From Pseudisothecium myosuroides (lineage: Eukaryota > Streptophyta > Bryopsida > Hypnales > Lembophyllaceae), in contig OX637293.1 of the NCBI GenBank assembly GCA_951799445.1, forward strand, positions 13,144,001 to 13,208,000: a stretch of DNA of 64,000 bases, written 5' to 3'. Position numbers and translations under genes: made by a program. The notes below the pieces were generated by a model that saw nothing but the letters and a program-made list of their open reading frames with translations, did no database searches and was not told where the DNA came from. Position 1 is the stretch's first letter. Each line of letters opens with the position of its first letter. Shown one piece after another: positions 12,541-24,183 of this stretch.

Positions 12541-15500
12541 TTCTTATTCAAAAATCTTAGAAAGCTGTACTCTAATAAGTTAACTACAAGATCTTATAGT
12601 TAGATTTGTTAAAAAATAAATATAGACAAAGATTTTGGCCTTGCTTTAAAGACTAGTACTTTGAAGCAAGTTGGGGCCTTTCAACATGAAAGAACTTTAC
12701 GGCTTAATTCCTTGACTTCTATCTATTTTTAAGAAGAAAAACATAGTCTATTATATATGCGATACACAAGATTGCTACCTTGAGAAAGGAGTTCATAAAT
12801 TAGAGTTTATTATTTGGTAATTAGTTAGAGATCAATTGAATATGAAAATATCTACATTAAAAAACAATATTCAAAATTCTTATGAATTAATTCAGGAGAG
12901 AATAAATCTTAAAACCATCAATTTTTTAATTTTTAATTTTCAAATCTTTTTATGAGGATTATAACATTTTCAACGTACAATCACTTCCTCTCTATATATT
13001 GAATTTTATTTTGAAAAGTCTACAATTTTGGTCTTTAATCCTTGAAGAACCAGGGTATTGTTCAAGTGAAATTGTCAAAAACTACTAGTTTTGGGTCCAT
13101 TAACCATTGAAATTAATGTTTTTTAGCATCAACCATATAAAAATACACATTATTTCAGTATATATATATATATATGCGTGCAAAATTTCAAAAGCAAATA
13201 TACGGTCTACTTTAATCTCAATCACCCTACAATAGATAGACTTGTGGAGGTCTAAGATTTGACAAAACACTAGTCAATTTTGATAATATTTTGTGCATTC
13301 AGAATTATTTTTTGGAGGAAGTCCAATGAATGATTCAGAATATACTAATATAGAATTCATCATATTTTAGGAGTAGATTTTTTCATCCCCAAAGAAATTT
13401 ATCTACTACTATCATGTTAATTTTGGGAATGCTAACATGTAAGTATAGAATCTATGAACCTATAAGACTAGGAGTCTATATTATAGATATTTTTTATAGT
13501 TACAGGTGTCTATGTTAAAAGTACCTTTATTATAAATTCTTTCTATACTATAGTGTATCTATATTATAGATACATATGTTATAAGTACCTTCAAATGGTA
13601 GTAGGTACATACCTACAATTAGGTTCAAGGCTCATAGACTCATGTCTATAAGCTCACGCGCTAGCATTGTTGATGTTAATTTCACTCAATGCTTGACACA
13701 ATTTTGTTATAGATACTCATTTGAATTGTAAATTTGGAAAGATTTATGTAGAAGACTTCAATTTTAACATAATTGAGACAAGTTGAAAATTAAAAAAGAA
13801 AGGGCGGATGGGCAAGGGATAGGAAGCTAGATGTAGAATGATACAAATTATGCTTGTTGTAAATAAAAGGTAGTAATTGCGATGTGAGCTCCCTTCAAGA
13901 TCCCTATGCTCTTAAGACCCCTCCTCAAAACTTCTAGACCACCTTTGTCTCTGCAAGTGCTTCCTTCCATGCAAATTCTCCCTAGTTGTACTCAATTTTT
14001 TGGAATTTGGTCAAAACCTACCCTTTTTTAACCTAGTCCAAGCTACTCAAACATTGCATGGTGTTGTCCAAAGTGGCCAAATTCTTTTAGACAACACAAC
14101 TTTTGATTACAACATTGGATTGGATTTTTTATCCTTCATGGAGATAAATGACCATGTGTTGTGTCAAAACTTCAAAAACATTTGTTAGTTTTATCTTCAT
14201 TATCATAGGTAGTTCTTGCCTCTTTTTGAACCTCTTTTAAGAGAATGTCAATTTCAGATAAAAACTCAAATCATTTTCAAAAGGGGGTACACGTGGCATT
14301 ATCCCATTTGTTGTCAAGTTCTTACAAATAAATTTGCAAGGGATACATGTGTCTTTTTTTCCATTTGTACAAAAACTTTTGTAAAGCATGTGGAAGGGGA
14401 GGCTTTTATACAAGTCACTTTTGTATTGGTTGTAAGACTTTAGAAAAAAAGCTCAAAATTTTGATTACAAAAATCCATGAATATTTGAATGCTAAAATCT
14501 CTATAGCTTCAATCCTAAACCCTAATGGAACCCTAATTCTTGAATCCTCGTTCAAAAGCCAAACTCACCATACAACCTCTACTCAAACTCCCACTCCCGA
14601 TGTCTCAAGGAGCTGACAATCTCTGAAGCATTGATCTTATTCTTGGGTTATGACAAAGTGTACTAAGTTTAACTTACACGCATTGTCATTGACACAAACA
14701 AAAACACAAACATTCAATCAAAAATGCTAACACAAAAACCCCAACATAAAAGCCTCACTTGCCACAAATTCCCTAATACATAAACATTCATTCAAAACCT
14801 TACTTGCTGAACAGAAAAGAAAAAGCAAGAATTCAAGCTCCCACGCCTAGGGTGTAAGAGTAGTAAGAGCATTATCTGATCAATTAGTAAAATGCAAATA
14901 AATACATGAGGTAATATACAATGACAAGAAGAAAATAAGCACCTCCACTACACAAAAACCACTTTCAAACAAACCCAAATCTCAATCTCACTCAAACTTA
15001 CGCTATTTCAATCTCATGCAATCTCACACATTCTCCTCAAGTACAAATTGCACTTCTCTTTTTAAATTGCAATATTTTCTTTTTGCCTGCAATGCAAAGC
15101 AATTCAAATTCAGAATAGCATCAGCTACTATATTGCTTTCAAGTTATTATCCATTCATCTAACTAAAGATTCAAGGACAACATACTGATCGGCCTCTTGC
15201 AAGTCTCCTAGCACTATCAAGAATGCATACATGAGGACTGCATTGAAGCTCCAACAAAGTTCCGACTACACAAAAACAAGACCAAAACCCGTGACATACC
15301 TGCACTGAAGCTCCAATGAAGTTCCAAATTCAAAACGTTGCAAAAATCTGTCAAATCTAATGGCAATACCTCCGCCGAAGTTCCTAATTCTCCTCTGCAG
15401 GTCATAAATTCCCTTGCACCTCTAATTGCGGCGTAGTGAGACACCTTATTGCACCTCTGATTACAGTCCTTAACCTATCGCTTAGTCCTAATCCAACAAT

Positions 15501-16234
15501 CGTAATTTTTTCCTGTTCTGGCGCTAATTAACGGTTGTAACGGGGGTTCTTTTTTTTTCTGGACAAAATCCATGGCTTTGGTTTTTTGGTAGCAAGGGGG
15601 GGCAAACACGATTTGGATGTCTCTTATTGGCCCATTCTTGTCTATTAAAAAATCAATTATCTCTTATATTGACATTTGATCCTTAAAAGTTTAAATTTAT
15701 TTAATTCTCACAATTAACCATCAATAATCTCATCAATGTATCTAAAAGTCATTAATATATTTATGAAGGTTGAAAGTCTAAACAAACAAATAAAAGTGGT
15801 TTCTTATTCAAAGTGATCCTATATATAATCACACAATTAGGGCCTTCATTCTACAATTGATCTACATTGTGGTTCCAAAATGTATTGATATAAGATATCT
15901 CTTTAGAACTATCACAAGTTTAATTAGTTGCAAACATTGCTACCTAAGTAAAATAGTCATCATGCAATTCAAAATTACGTAGAAGTTCTACAAAAGTGAA
16001 TACCGTATCCAGCTATTAAGATCAAGACTTTATGCCAAATATTAATTAAGCTAGCAAAACACATTCAAGAGATGCTAAAATTAGAAATATTTCCTCAAAT
16101 TTTGTGGATTTTTTATTTAAAAAAATCTTTTGTTTAAATCCTTATTAACCCTAGTATTTTGGCATCTGCTTTTAGAATTATTTATTGCCAATCCTAAGAG
16201 CCAAATATAGTACATGCTATAGGTTCATCACATC
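12541..16234. other. AT-rich intergenic DNA without a firm gene
   Basis: A short TA run lies near 13160-13176, and a stretch rich in TATAGATA/TATTATA words near 13460-13610. Region 14500-15600 is less AT-rich and has AAACCCTAA-type words seen in plant leaders, but the open frames are short (at most 89 codons), overlap in several frames and match nothing I recognise. Confidence 0.4.
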
Positions 16235-16256
16235 CACTACAAGGGAATGCGGGTAT
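16235..16256 (+). repeat. Left terminal inverted repeat of the CACTA element
   Basis: Begins CACTACAAGGGA and pairs with 39688-39709. The next 40 bp include GTCATTTCAG, which recurs in the right subterminal region in the same orientation and may be part of a transposase-protein binding region. Confidence 0.85.
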
Positions 16257-19190
16257 ATAACTAAAGTTTTTAGTCCAAAACTGCATATTGAAAGTCCTTG
16301 TCATTTCAGTACTTGGCTTAAAGAAGATGGTATCTAGGACTATAATTAAAGTACCTTGCTGGAAGTGTGCAGTTTGTCTTTTAAAGCGGAATTTCCATGA
16401 CCAAAGCAATCATGAATCAGTCGTTGGTAACTGAGGTCATTTTGAGTTGATGTAAATTTTTTTTAACTCGCCTCAACTATTTGACAAGTGCCTGTTACCA
16501 AAGTAGACAAATGGCGGCAGTTCATTGGTGCGGTGTTTTTGGAGTGAGAAATTGTGCATAAATGTGCTCCAGGCAGAAGATGTCCCTCAAGCAAACTGAG
16601 ACCGCATATTGTGTGCAAATATTTTATTTTATTTTTAATTTATTTATGTACATTGTTCAACGTACTCATCCTTTTCATAGACCGTACGTTCAGTCCCGGA
16701 AGCCACACTCATGCCCTAAAACGAAAACTCACTTAAATCTTCAAATACTAACACTGCCTGGACAGTGACACTCTATCTGCACACGTATTGAAATACTAGC
16801 TGCACAATGGAGGAATTCCGTTCTAGCCTGGTATTTGTTGAGACCTTCTCTCTGCATGGATGACCATGCAGAGCTCAGAACTTCAAGTTTAAGAGCACTT
16901 CAGACGTTCAGGATGCTGTGCACAAGATTGTCAGGCCACACAACAGTGCGGCCGCTTGCTTCCTTCACGCTACAATGTTTCACTTGATCTACCCAACCCG
17001 CTGGAATGGGACAAGGTTCTCCTGCAGCCAGGGATGTGTAAGATGTGATTTTCGCACTCCGCCATCCTTTTGGGATGACTTTTCTTCCATGCTTTGAACC
17101 TGCCAGGGACATCACTATTCCCTTGGCAATCTCTTTCTTCTTTCCGGCGATCAATGCATACAGTCTGACCACATCCCCGCAGCCCATTTGCATGCAAAGG
17201 AAACACTCAATCTTCCACAAATTCAAAACTTGCATCACAAAATGACTATGACCTTCACGAACTGATACGCCTCCTGATTCTGCGGAATAGAACAAATCAC
17301 TAGAACTCATCGTCTGGACTGCTGTCACATAGATTACTACAAGAATTCATGCATTTCAAATATTCATGTGGAAAACAAAGAATGTCTCCACGGCAGCATC
17401 AACCACTCCGTAACTACGTCCAGGATGCGCAGTAAGATAACACAGTACATGTCACCACCTGCAGTCTTTGAAAGCCTCTTCCATAGGCCAACAACTAGCA
17501 TTTGCAAACTACGTCACATGCTTTTTTCATGTAAACATTCCTTCAAAAGCTCTTACAATATCCAAACGTCGTCTGCAATTGTTTCCACACTCCTCTTCTT
17601 CTCATGTCAATGAGCCTGACAAACCATGTACAATGTTCAAAGGAATTAATTTCATTACACATTTTATAAAACTTCAGAAGTCGTATATGGCTGTCGTCCA
17701 CGTCCGCACTCAATTTGTTCGGGTTCAATTCCTTCAGCAATGCGTTGAAAAGTTGATCATCCTTCGCTTCGTCCGTTTGTGACTCCATTTTCACCGCAAC
17801 TTGGGCATCCAAATTCGTCAACTTGTTCTCTTCGGATAGTTCCGTCATGGCAGAACAACCACCAATCACGGGCGGCACATTTTCTTTCATCTCCAATAAG
17901 CCTGTTCACATTAAAAAATTTTAGTACCTCTCAGACGTTTTGGAAGAAATAGTTTCCCGGCAATCTGTATTTGAGGTTCATTCACTGATTCCGAACTCTC
18001 GAAATTCTGAATAAAAAACTCCAGTAAGCCCACATAAGTCAAATTACCGTGAATTCTACGAAGCTCATTTCTCCTCAAATGCAAAATTCAAATTATCATT
18101 TTCGTCCATTTCAATCGTTCGCACAGCACTTCGTGTTGATTATAACTTCACATTTCTGATGATGAATTGACTTCGCAGTCCACATTTCAAATATCCACAT
18201 CATTTCCATTGTGCACACTATTTCTTTTTACATGAAGCACACATCCACGATTAAAACGTGCTACTCTTTCTCTTTTCAGTGGAAAAAACCACCTACAAAT
18301 CTCGTCGACCATGGATTGTGACGTCCTATGAAACCACTCGACGCACATCTGACTAGCCATGTCATATCAGCGTTCCTTCAGTGTGATTTATCCTTATAGA
18401 TAACATTCTGATAAGAGAAAATAACTGCATTAGACAACATGTTCATACTCTGACATGTGAATGCTTTTACTAATAGTTCGCAAGGAAAATGTCAATTTGT
18501 TCATGCACAACTATAACTCCCTCTCCAAGCCAGTGTCACGTTACATGCTGAGCACACAAAAAACGACTCCAGAAAGACAGATTCAAACCATACCTGTCAT
18601 GGTTGATGTCAAGACAGCACTTTCCTCCGGAGAACACCAACGACCTCTGTCAGAATCATGAACTTCCACAAAACTCACTTGCGGCTCCTGAATTCCATCC
18701 ATGATATCCTATGTCACAAATCAATGTCCTTCAGCACTGAACGTGACACAATTCCTCATACAATCAAATGACACTACAATAATTTGCCCACCTTCAATGA
18801 TATACAACATTAACAAAGAAGTGACATTCTATTTGAACCCCCCTTTCACAACCTCAAACCGAATCCCTGCACAAAACCGCTTAAAATCAAGTGCCCACTT
18901 CACTTTCTTTTTAACATCAATTATACATTTCTCAATCACTTCACATGTTGTACAACATCCACACCTCCCGCGACTTCTGCAAGCGACGTAGTTCACTCTG
19001 TAGCCTTCGAATGCGATCACACTAGTAGAAAACTCAACGTCCAAATGAACAGAAAAGTGTTGTTTTTTTCTGTTGATTTGGACGCGTTGATCATCAACTG
19101 AAATTTGTTGATTATTTCTGTTGATTTGGTCAATTTTAAGTATAAAATTTTTTTTGAAAAAAAAAAAAAAAAAAAAAAGTTAATTTTTTT

Positions 19191-19256
19191 TGGCTGCCCG
19201 AAATTTCTGGGCAGTAGAAAAGAATTTTTTCACACTGCCCGAAATTTCGGGCAGCC
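19191..19256. repeat. Two small palindromes with CTGCCCGAAATTT core
   Basis: CTGCCCGAAATTTCTGGGCAG and CTGCCCGAAATTTCGGGCAG lie about 20 bp apart. Similar CTGCCCA words occur near 4120 beside repeat R1. Confidence 0.6.
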
Positions 19257-19268
19257 CTAGCAGCACCC

Positions 19269-19336
19269 GCCACCCATGGGGTTTGAACCCAAGACCTCGG
19301 GCTTGGTAACCAAATGATCTAACCAATACACCACAC
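19269..19336 (-). ncRNA. tRNA-like segment (possible SINE head or tRNA relic)
   Basis: Read on the minus strand it has an A-box-like GGTGTATTGGTTAGA, a middle part TTGGTTACCAAG, and a good B box GGTTCAAACCC with a four-pair T stem. The acceptor stem does not close well and no anticodon stem could be assigned with confidence, so a working tRNA is unlikely. It may be the tRNA-derived part of an old retroposon within the small CACTA. Confidence 0.35.
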
Positions 19337-19367
19337 TTGAAATCACATGTAAAGTACAAATATATTT

Positions 19368-19795
19368 TTCTTACTTATTCATTTAGAATTCTGTGTTTTC
19401 AAACTCAGCAGACTTTAGCGCCTATTTAGGCATAGGAAAACAACTTTTTTCAAAAAACTTTGAACTAGAAAAAGTTGGTAAATCAAGTTAAGTTTCATCT
19501 CCAAAAATCCGTTTGAGATTTGGAGACTCCAATTAGAAGTTATGAACAAATTTCAGAGAGGATGTTTGAAAATGTCAAAGAAAATGTCCCTTCCAACCCC
19601 TCTCTGAAATTTGTCCATAACTTTTGACTGGAGTCTTGAAATCTCAAACGGATTTTCGGAGATGAAACTTAACTTGATTTAACAACTTTTTCTAGTTCAA
19701 AGTTTTTTGAAAAAAGTTATTTTACTATGCCTAAATGGCCACCAAAGTCTGCTGAGTTTTTAAAGAAAACGAATTGCGAATGATTAAGTAAAAAA
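19368..19795. repeat. Strong fold-back hairpin, arms ~190 bp
   Basis: The arms, about 19368-19560 and 19590-19795, are reverse complements with few mismatches. Examples are GCAGACTTTAG against CTAAAGTCTGC-like sequence, AAGTTAAGTTTCATCTCC against GGAGATGAAACTTAACTT, and ATTTCAGAGAGG against CCTCTCTGAAAT. The loop is only about 30 bp. A transcript would form a long double-stranded RNA stem. Confidence 0.85.
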
Positions 19796-19829
19796 AAGTT
19801 CATTGTACATAGAATTTGAACCACAATGT

Positions 19830-20620
19830 TTAAACTCCTAAAGGACCAAATGGAGTTTTTTTTGGCAATATAGAAATAATTGTGGGCATGCATCTTATTG
19901 CAAATGGAGCTTTTCTTGTTTTTCTTCAAAATTTTCACATAACATGTGGTCAAAGAGTAGCTTCAAGCTAGCCGCAACAATTTTTGTAACTTTTGATACA
20001 TAATTAAAAGTTATTGCATGACATAAAGTTTTAATTGCTTAGTGGGCCACTCGGGCAACTAAAAAAAATCATTTTCTTAGAAATAAAAAATTTCAACTTG
20101 GTTTCCTAGATTTATATTTATTTGAAAAGCTTAGAATCATTGCATTTGTACTAAGAAGAAAGGTATAAGGAGTTTTATTTTCTAGGCAATCTAGAAATTT
20201 CTACTCAAAAATGAACTTTGAAGTCCTTTATTTCATTCAATTTGCAATATTTGCAAAAAAACAAAACCATTGAATGTAGATTATTTATTACAACATTACA
20301 AACATTAGCATTGGAATTTTTCAATTGTGTAATTAAATTGTTAACAATTTAGTATTTTAAATCATATTCTACTTCTTTTTTTATAATTTGTTTCAAGTAT
20401 GAATATGGAATATTTTCTATTGAAATATTTCTTATTTATTTCCAACTTATTTCTTCAACATATTATGAAGAGTAACAAGTTGTAGGATCTACACATTTTT
20501 GTCCCAAAAGTTTGTAATGAAAGTTGAAATCTAATTAATCATTTGAGAAGGGCTGAAAATACTTTCTTTTTGATATCCAAGCAACATAATCTCGCAATTG
20601 GTAAGGTTTTCAATGTGTTA
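19830..20620 (+). repeat. Copy of dispersed repeat R2 (no MITE)
   Basis: Matches 10530-12540 along most of its length but lacks the 729-bp MITE present there. Confidence 0.5.
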
Positions 20621-20651
20621 ACCTTGCCCTGTTACAATGAAACAAAAACAT

Positions 20652-20772
20652 TCTAAAAGATTCCAAAATATTAAAAGATTCTTTAAGATTCTATAAGATT
20701 CTAAAAGATTCTAAAAAGATTCCTAAAGATTCCTAAAGATTCCAAAAAGATTCCAAAAAGATTCTATATTCC
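20652..20772 (+). repeat. Short tandem array of AAAGATTCT-type units
   Basis: About ten degenerate units of 11-13 bp (AAGATTCTAAA, AAGATTCCTAA, AAGATTCCAAA) follow each other close to the right end of the small CACTA. Confidence 0.8.
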
Positions 20773-22479
20773 TTGAAATTTTGTTGATTTGGTCATTGCA
20801 CTATTCAAATCAACAAAAAGCAGTTGGTCATTTTGTTGGCTTTCATAGAAAGTCCTTACATTGCTCTAAACAACAAAAATGAACAGAAATCAGTTGATTT
20901 TCTGTTGATTTGGTCATGGTTTTTCTACTAGTGTCATCAACGTCATTTTCATGAACAACAACTGACCCCGCCTGCACTTCGCGATCACTTCCACCTCCTT
21001 CTCCCGTATCCTGCGCTCAAACATATTAATTCACTTCACATTCTGCAAGTTTGGTAAAAGAAAATCATTAACCCCAAATATAGTAAGCAACATTTTCTCC
21101 ATGCTCTAACATTTACAATGTTCGTTCTACTCCTTCTTCAGTTCACGTGGCAGTAATATATATCGCATAAAAGTCGACTTAAGTTCCCAAGATTCATCCG
21201 CAAACATGTCCACCTACTGTAAGTCAACATCACACTTTCCAATGACCTCACGTCGGCCATACTACCGGAATTTCTAAATTCATTAAGCAAACCACCGTTA
21301 CTAATTACCATCACTAACTAGAAATCAAAAATCACAAAAAGTTCTAACCAAATTAAACTTCCTTTATGTCTTTATTCAGTTCACACATACCTGCAAGAGG
21401 AGTGGCGGCTGCAAAAGATCATGTTCCTCTTCCGCCACTTTCTCTTTCCCTTTCCCAGAATCGTGCACAAAAACAGAGGAAGTGTTCGCCTTCGCTTGTT
21501 TTTTCATGAGTTTTGTTATCTTCTCCCAGTGAGAGGGGCTCACATCACTTGGCTTAGTACCATTCACACTTTTTAGAAACTTGTACTTCAATTGCATCTT
21601 CCAATTTCTCATGAATTTTGTCGCCGATCTCTCAAACATTTCTCTTGCCATATGCCTATACCCCTCGAATTCCCACTCCTTCTCCAGAGCGTGCCATATG
21701 CTGTCCACCACTTGCTTCGGGTGGTGATTCATGTTTTCCTTTGTCGGATCCAGTCTTCCACATTGTCCTCGCAAAGCTGCAAGCCACTTCTGCTTGTGAA
21801 TTCCGCGGGCTTTGCAAGTGCCGTCTACAAAAATTACATACGGCAACTTGTTCACAGCTTTCCGATTGTTCATGAGTTCTCTCGCCCTTTCAGTCCGGAA
21901 CCTGTTCAGTCGCCGTGTTCGAAGTGATCTCTGCTGTCGGGTCTCATTTGGCTGCTTACGAAAATCTTCTTGAGAATCAGATCCCTCTCCGGCCGAAGTT
22001 CTCGTGATTGCCAACTTCTTTGCACGTTTTGCTTCAGACTTATTGTAAGTCGTCTCCTTCCAAGTGCTAGGCGGCTCTTCTCTGGAAAGGAGAGGCATCG
22101 CCGCGGACGGCCCAGAAGCAGCACCAAACATTGCGGGTAAAAACTGACTCAGCAAAGGCGGACCTTGACTCACAAGAAACGAGGCTGAAGGAGGGCCCAT
22201 GAACGGTGACGTCGATTGAAACAGTGCACGCATTATCATATCTTGTAGACCAGCAGCAAAGGAAGTTTGTGTGAACGAGACCCCGGGCTGGATATTCGAA
22301 ACAGGGGATGCCGTCATCACCATACTTGAACGTACATCGATAGCGGCAGAATTCACTTCAGTCGCTTTCACTCCTCCAGCACCCATGTCAACGTCGACTT
22401 TGTTCAAACTTTCGGAGGATACATCCGTATAGTAGTTTGCTCCATCGCTGTTGTCCAACTTCTCTTCCATTTCCTTCAT

Positions 22480-24183
22480 GGGGAAAAAAAATACAATTAG
22501 AAGTATACACTTTGTCAATCAATCCACGAACTCAAACAACTTCCACCTCTTCCTCATGTTCAACTACTCGCTACAAAAAGAGGAAGACAGCAGCAAACAT
22601 GAGAAGTCCTAATTGACCTCATCCTCCTCAACTTCCTCTTCAAGTACCTGCTTCTCCATTCTCAACTCCTTCCCTTTCTCTCCTGCACTGAACAAGGGCA
22701 TCGTGTTCACCGAAGACGATACGCTGTGCATAGAATTCAGTAGATCACAACCAAGACGTTGGCAACGAGCTAGTCGAGCACTTCGTCAAGGCTCTTCCAG
22801 GTACTTTGTTTTTTGCCAACGCAGAAGATTCGAAACAACCTTCTCCGGAACTTTCACTTCAGCTCTGCACAGCCGCCAAGTCATAAGTTTGATGGAAGTC
22901 TATTAGACATCGTTCCTCTTAAAATAGAGTTAATTAATGTAGCCACGTATTGTTAGCCTCCTCCCATGCTAAGTGAAATGTAAAGGCGTCTCCACCTTCA
23001 AACTTCAAGTGCTACCTCAACGTCTGTGCAGTTGAACACCGTTGCAAATTTCAACGAATATTCTACCCACCAATCACAAGAATTCTAGTTCTCATCCGCA
23101 TCAAATTACATACTAAATTTACTCCACTGCATTTATAGTGCCCACAACTTCACCAAGCAAACGACGGCTACATGACATCTCATGGAATCTCGTAACCTGT
23201 CGTCAAGCTACTTGACCGCCCACTTTCAAATTACTGTTTCAAGCCCTAGCCTTTCTGAACTCAATTGTACACTTCGTCTCTCCAAAGTGCACTCACTGCA
23301 AAATGTGGCAACACTAACTCTGAACACCTTTGACCAATTGATTTCTGTCGCTGTCAAAATTTAATGCATGGAAAGTATGAAATTGTTACTACTGGAAACA
23401 CTGAAGGCACGGACTTCCACAGAAACCCAAAAAATAAAAATAAAGCACTCAAAACAGAGACACCGAAGCTCAAAATGAATTTAAAAATTCAATAGTAGAA
23501 GACGACCTCACCTCGACGACAACAAGCCGAGCTCACGCAACAAGTTCTTGTTCCAAATAATATTTTTATTCCTCAGATTCTCGTACGAATTGGCATTCTC
23601 AGCACAATCCATTATCGTTCACTTCAATTCCTGCGAGTTGGGGAGAGAACCGGATCCACGAAAAGTCACAAATTTCTATGCATTTCCGAAGAACGAATTC
23701 AGATCTACTGTACAACAGACAAACTGAAAGCAAACTCAATAAACGGAAACAAATTTTCATGAAGGTACTCATGTACTGGTGAGTAAAAAAATCGACGACG
23801 ACGACTGACACACTATATGAAAGATACTTTCCTCTTCCCACCGTCAGTCATTCTATTCCCGAAGTCAGTCCTCAAACTCGTCCTTCAGAGTCCGCACACT
23901 CGTCCATGCAGAGGGTGGGACCACTTCCTGAAATTGTACAGTCAGTGATGTGTACAGTATTCCGTGTCGCAAACTGCACCAATCCCGTCACTGATGACGT
24001 CATTACCAACAGTTCCCAGCAATATTTCTTAGGTTTCATAATACATCTGGTTCATCATTGGAAAACCCTCTCAACGAGATGCGCTAGCTTCATCTCTCGC
24101 CCTGCTCTACGAACCCTAACAGTGCGCAACCCACTAGTATAGAGAAGTGTAGCGTCGACATTGATTTCCGTAACGCGACACAC
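22480..24183. promoter_or_regulatory. Intergenic region between the two divergent CACTA genes
   Basis: The Ptta-like gene reads left from 22479 and the tnp2-like gene reads right from 24184, so both promoters and leaders must lie here. A pyrimidine-rich run just before 22479 could also be a splice acceptor of an upstream leader exon. No TATA box was assigned. The short open frames in this interval show no known domain. Confidence 0.4.

Larger units (their letters stand above)
19020..20933. mobile_element. Non-autonomous CACTA element, 1914 bp, in an exon of the Ptta-like gene
   Basis: The ends are a perfect 13-bp inverted repeat, CACTAGTAGAAAA, flanked by TCA on both sides (19017-19019 and 20934-20936). 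Near both ends the word TCTGTTGATTTGG recurs, like the subterminal repeats of CACTA elements. The interior holds a tRNA-like segment, a strong fold-back, a copy of repeat R2 and a short tandem array, but no gene. Its ends differ from those of the host CACTA (CACTACAAG), so it belongs to another family. Confidence 0.92.
16900..22479 (-). pseudogene. Ptta/En/Spm (TNPA-like) accessory transposition protein, multi-exon, split by a nested CACTA
   Basis: Exon 1 is 22479-21391 (363 codons), ending CAG|GTATGT. It has a serine/alanine-rich first half, a basic stretch, and a plant Ptta/En/Spm-type domain with IWHALEKEWEF, FMRNWKMQLKYKF and PSHWEKI. Exon 2 starts at 21010 and is broken at 20934 by a 1914-bp CACTA element. 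After the insertion it resumes at 19016 and runs to about 18965. Joined across the insertion site it stays open and encodes a charged helix (RIRRLQSELRRLQ). Exon 3 (18708-18594) and exon 4 (17901-17557) join in phase. A further exon begins at 17458, but its donor was not resolved. The last exon (about 17321-16900) has the pattern KKEIAKGIVMSLAG followed by a VVWPDNLV motif seen at the C-terminus of related plant transposon proteins (DUF8039-like). TNPA-type proteins bind subterminal repeats and help transposition. The disruption probably inactivates it. Confidence 0.6.

Noticed and set aside
14216..14616. Short ORFs with a CKACGRG...CIGC cysteine pattern
   Set aside because: The spacing fits no zinc knuckle or known finger, frames overlap, and no splice model extends it.
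21592..21927. Plus-strand ORF opposite Ptta-like exon 1
   Set aside because: No domain, and the minus-strand frame shows the Ptta-type domain with proper splice borders.
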